From NCBI GenBank assembly GCA_021824055.1, contig JAKALV010000243.1, positions 1-5,200 of the forward strand: a DNA stretch of 5,200 nucleotides, read 5' to 3'. The stretch comes from Acidobacteriota bacterium (lineage in GTDB: Bacteria > Acidobacteriota > Vicinamibacteria > Vicinamibacterales > SCN-69-37). The translations under genes and the position numbers were made by a program. Position 1 is the stretch's first letter; every line of letters starts with the position of its first letter. This document shows positions 4,314 through 5,200 of the stretch, piece by piece. The notes under the pieces were generated by a model, which was not told the origin of the DNA, did no database searches, and worked only from the letters and a program-made list of their open reading frames with translations.

Positions 4314-5200
4314 ATGTCGATTCGGGCAGTGAAAACCATTTCCCAGGCGACGCCGACTCTGGAAGGCGCCGGCGTCCATCTGCATCGAGGTTTCGGATTC
4401 GGCAAGACCAGCGAATTCGACCCGTTCCTGCTGTTCGACGACTTCCGGAACGAGCGCCCGGCCGATTACCTGGCCGGCTTTCCGTGGCATCCGCATCGCG
4501 GCATCGAAACCATCACGTACGTGCTCGCCGGCACCGTCGAGCATGGCGACAGCCTCGGCAACACAGGCGCCATGACGGCCGGTGACGTCCAGTGGATGAC
4601 CGCCGGCAGCGGCATCGTCCATCAGGAAATGCCGAAAGGCGATGCGGCGGGCCGCATGCATGGCTTTCAGCTCTGGGCGAACCTGCCCCGGTCGCTCAAG
4701 ATGACCGCGCCGCGCTATCAGGACGTCAAGTCGAAGGACATCGCCGAGATCGTCGATGACGACGGCACGCGGGTGCGGGTGGTGTGCGGCGAGTTCTGGG
4801 GGAAGCGCGGGCCGGTGGATGGCATCGCGGCGGATCCGACCTATCTCGACATCTCGGTGCCGCCGGGCAAGCGCAAGGTGCTGCCGGTCGCGATCGACCG
4901 CCATGCGTTCGCGTACGTCTTCGCCGGCTCGGGCTCGTTCCGCGATGCGTCCGCGCCGATGGGCGTGCTCACGGACATGACCGGTGAGCTGGACGAGACG
5001 CCGATCCTGACCACCACGGGCAATCGCTCGCTGATCCTGTTCGATCGCGGCGACGAAGTGGTCGTGCAGGCGGGCGACGACGGCATCCGGTTCCTGCTCG
5101 TCTCGGGCAAGCCGATCGAAGAGCCGGTGGCCTGGTACGGACCGATCGTGATGAACACGCAGGCGGAACTGCAGGTGGCGATGCAGGACTGCAGCAGGGG
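4314..5200 (+). CDS. pirin family protein (bicupin), 3'-truncated by the window edge
   Basis: The open frame from ATG 4314 runs through the right edge: 295 complete codons, no stop. GAGG at 4305-4308 supports the start. The N-terminal cupin carries the pirin signatures DPFLLFDDFRNE (36-47), GFPWHPHRGIETITYVLAG (55-73), a GDVQWMTAGSGIVHQEMP block (90-107) and FQLWANLP. Metal ligands can be assigned as His59, His61, His103 and Glu105, matching His56, His58, His101 and Glu103 of human pirin. The C-terminal cupin includes VFAGSG and RFLLVSGKPIEEPVAWYGPIVMNT, the usual pirin ending region, so probably only about 10-15 residues are missing. Bacterial pirins are cytosolic iron-binding proteins. Some have quercetinase activity or affect central-metabolism enzymes, but the function here cannot be told. 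It is divergent from the kinase gene with a 47-bp gap. Confidence 0.95.
   Translation, partial: MSIRAVKTISQATPTLEGAGVHLHRGFGFGKTSEFDPFLLFDDFRNERPADYLAGFPWHPHRGIETITYVLAGTVEHGDSLGNTGAMTAGDVQWMTAGSGIVHQEMPKGDAAGRMHGFQLWANLPRSLKMTAPRYQDVKSKDIAEIVDDDGTRVRVVCGEFWGKRGPVDGIAADPTYLDISVPPGKRKVLPVAIDRHAFAYVFAGSGSFRDASAPMGVLTDMTGELDETPILTTTGNRSLILFDRGDEVVVQAGDDGIRFLLVSGKPIEEPVAWYGPIVMNTQAELQVAMQDCSR

Overview
The window is GC-rich chromosomal DNA. It probably comes from an Acidobacteriota member, possibly Vicinamibacteria-like. The evidence is the C-terminal two thirds of a duplicated FtsX/MacB-type permease of the ADOP kind, a small secreted protein resembling those frequent in that phylum, and compact genes with leaderless-looking starts. 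This placement is inferred from gene types and composition; no rRNA or other marker is present.

Layout. (1) 2-1660, plus strand: an ABC-type permease cut by the left edge. (2) 1663-2202, minus strand: a secreted protein meeting the permease tail to tail with a 2-bp gap. Directly upstream of it, at 2224-2346, lies a 40-codon remnant of a second copy of the same gene that keeps only the C-terminus. (3) 2427-2813, plus strand: a complete RidA-family deaminase with a -10-like box 8 nt before its ATG. (4) 2814-3430: a compact cassette between two convergent genes. It has a heptamer array (GGGTCCA units), a minus-strand four-helix-bundle gene of the 23S rRNA intervening-sequence-protein family, two hairpin-forming segments, and an inverted heptamer array (TGGACCC units). 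(5) 3430-4266, minus strand: a glycerate-kinase/Tda10-like P-loop kinase carrying an in-frame 9-bp minisatellite that encodes a (Gly-Gly-Ala)8 loop. (6) 4267-4313: a 47-bp divergent promoter region whose -10-like boxes on the two strands overlap. (7) 4314 to the right edge: a pirin-family protein cut a few residues before its expected end.

The flanking genes look like ordinary housekeeping or accessory metabolism and share no evident pathway: enamine/imine detoxification (RidA), a small-molecule kinase and a cupin. The most unusual part is the cassette at 2814-3430. Its two heptamer arms are complementary over about 46 nt (42 matches by eye) and enclose the four-helix-bundle gene. This is the same topology as the intervening sequences that carry this protein family inside 23S rRNA genes, but here it sits between two protein-coding genes and abuts both their stop codons.
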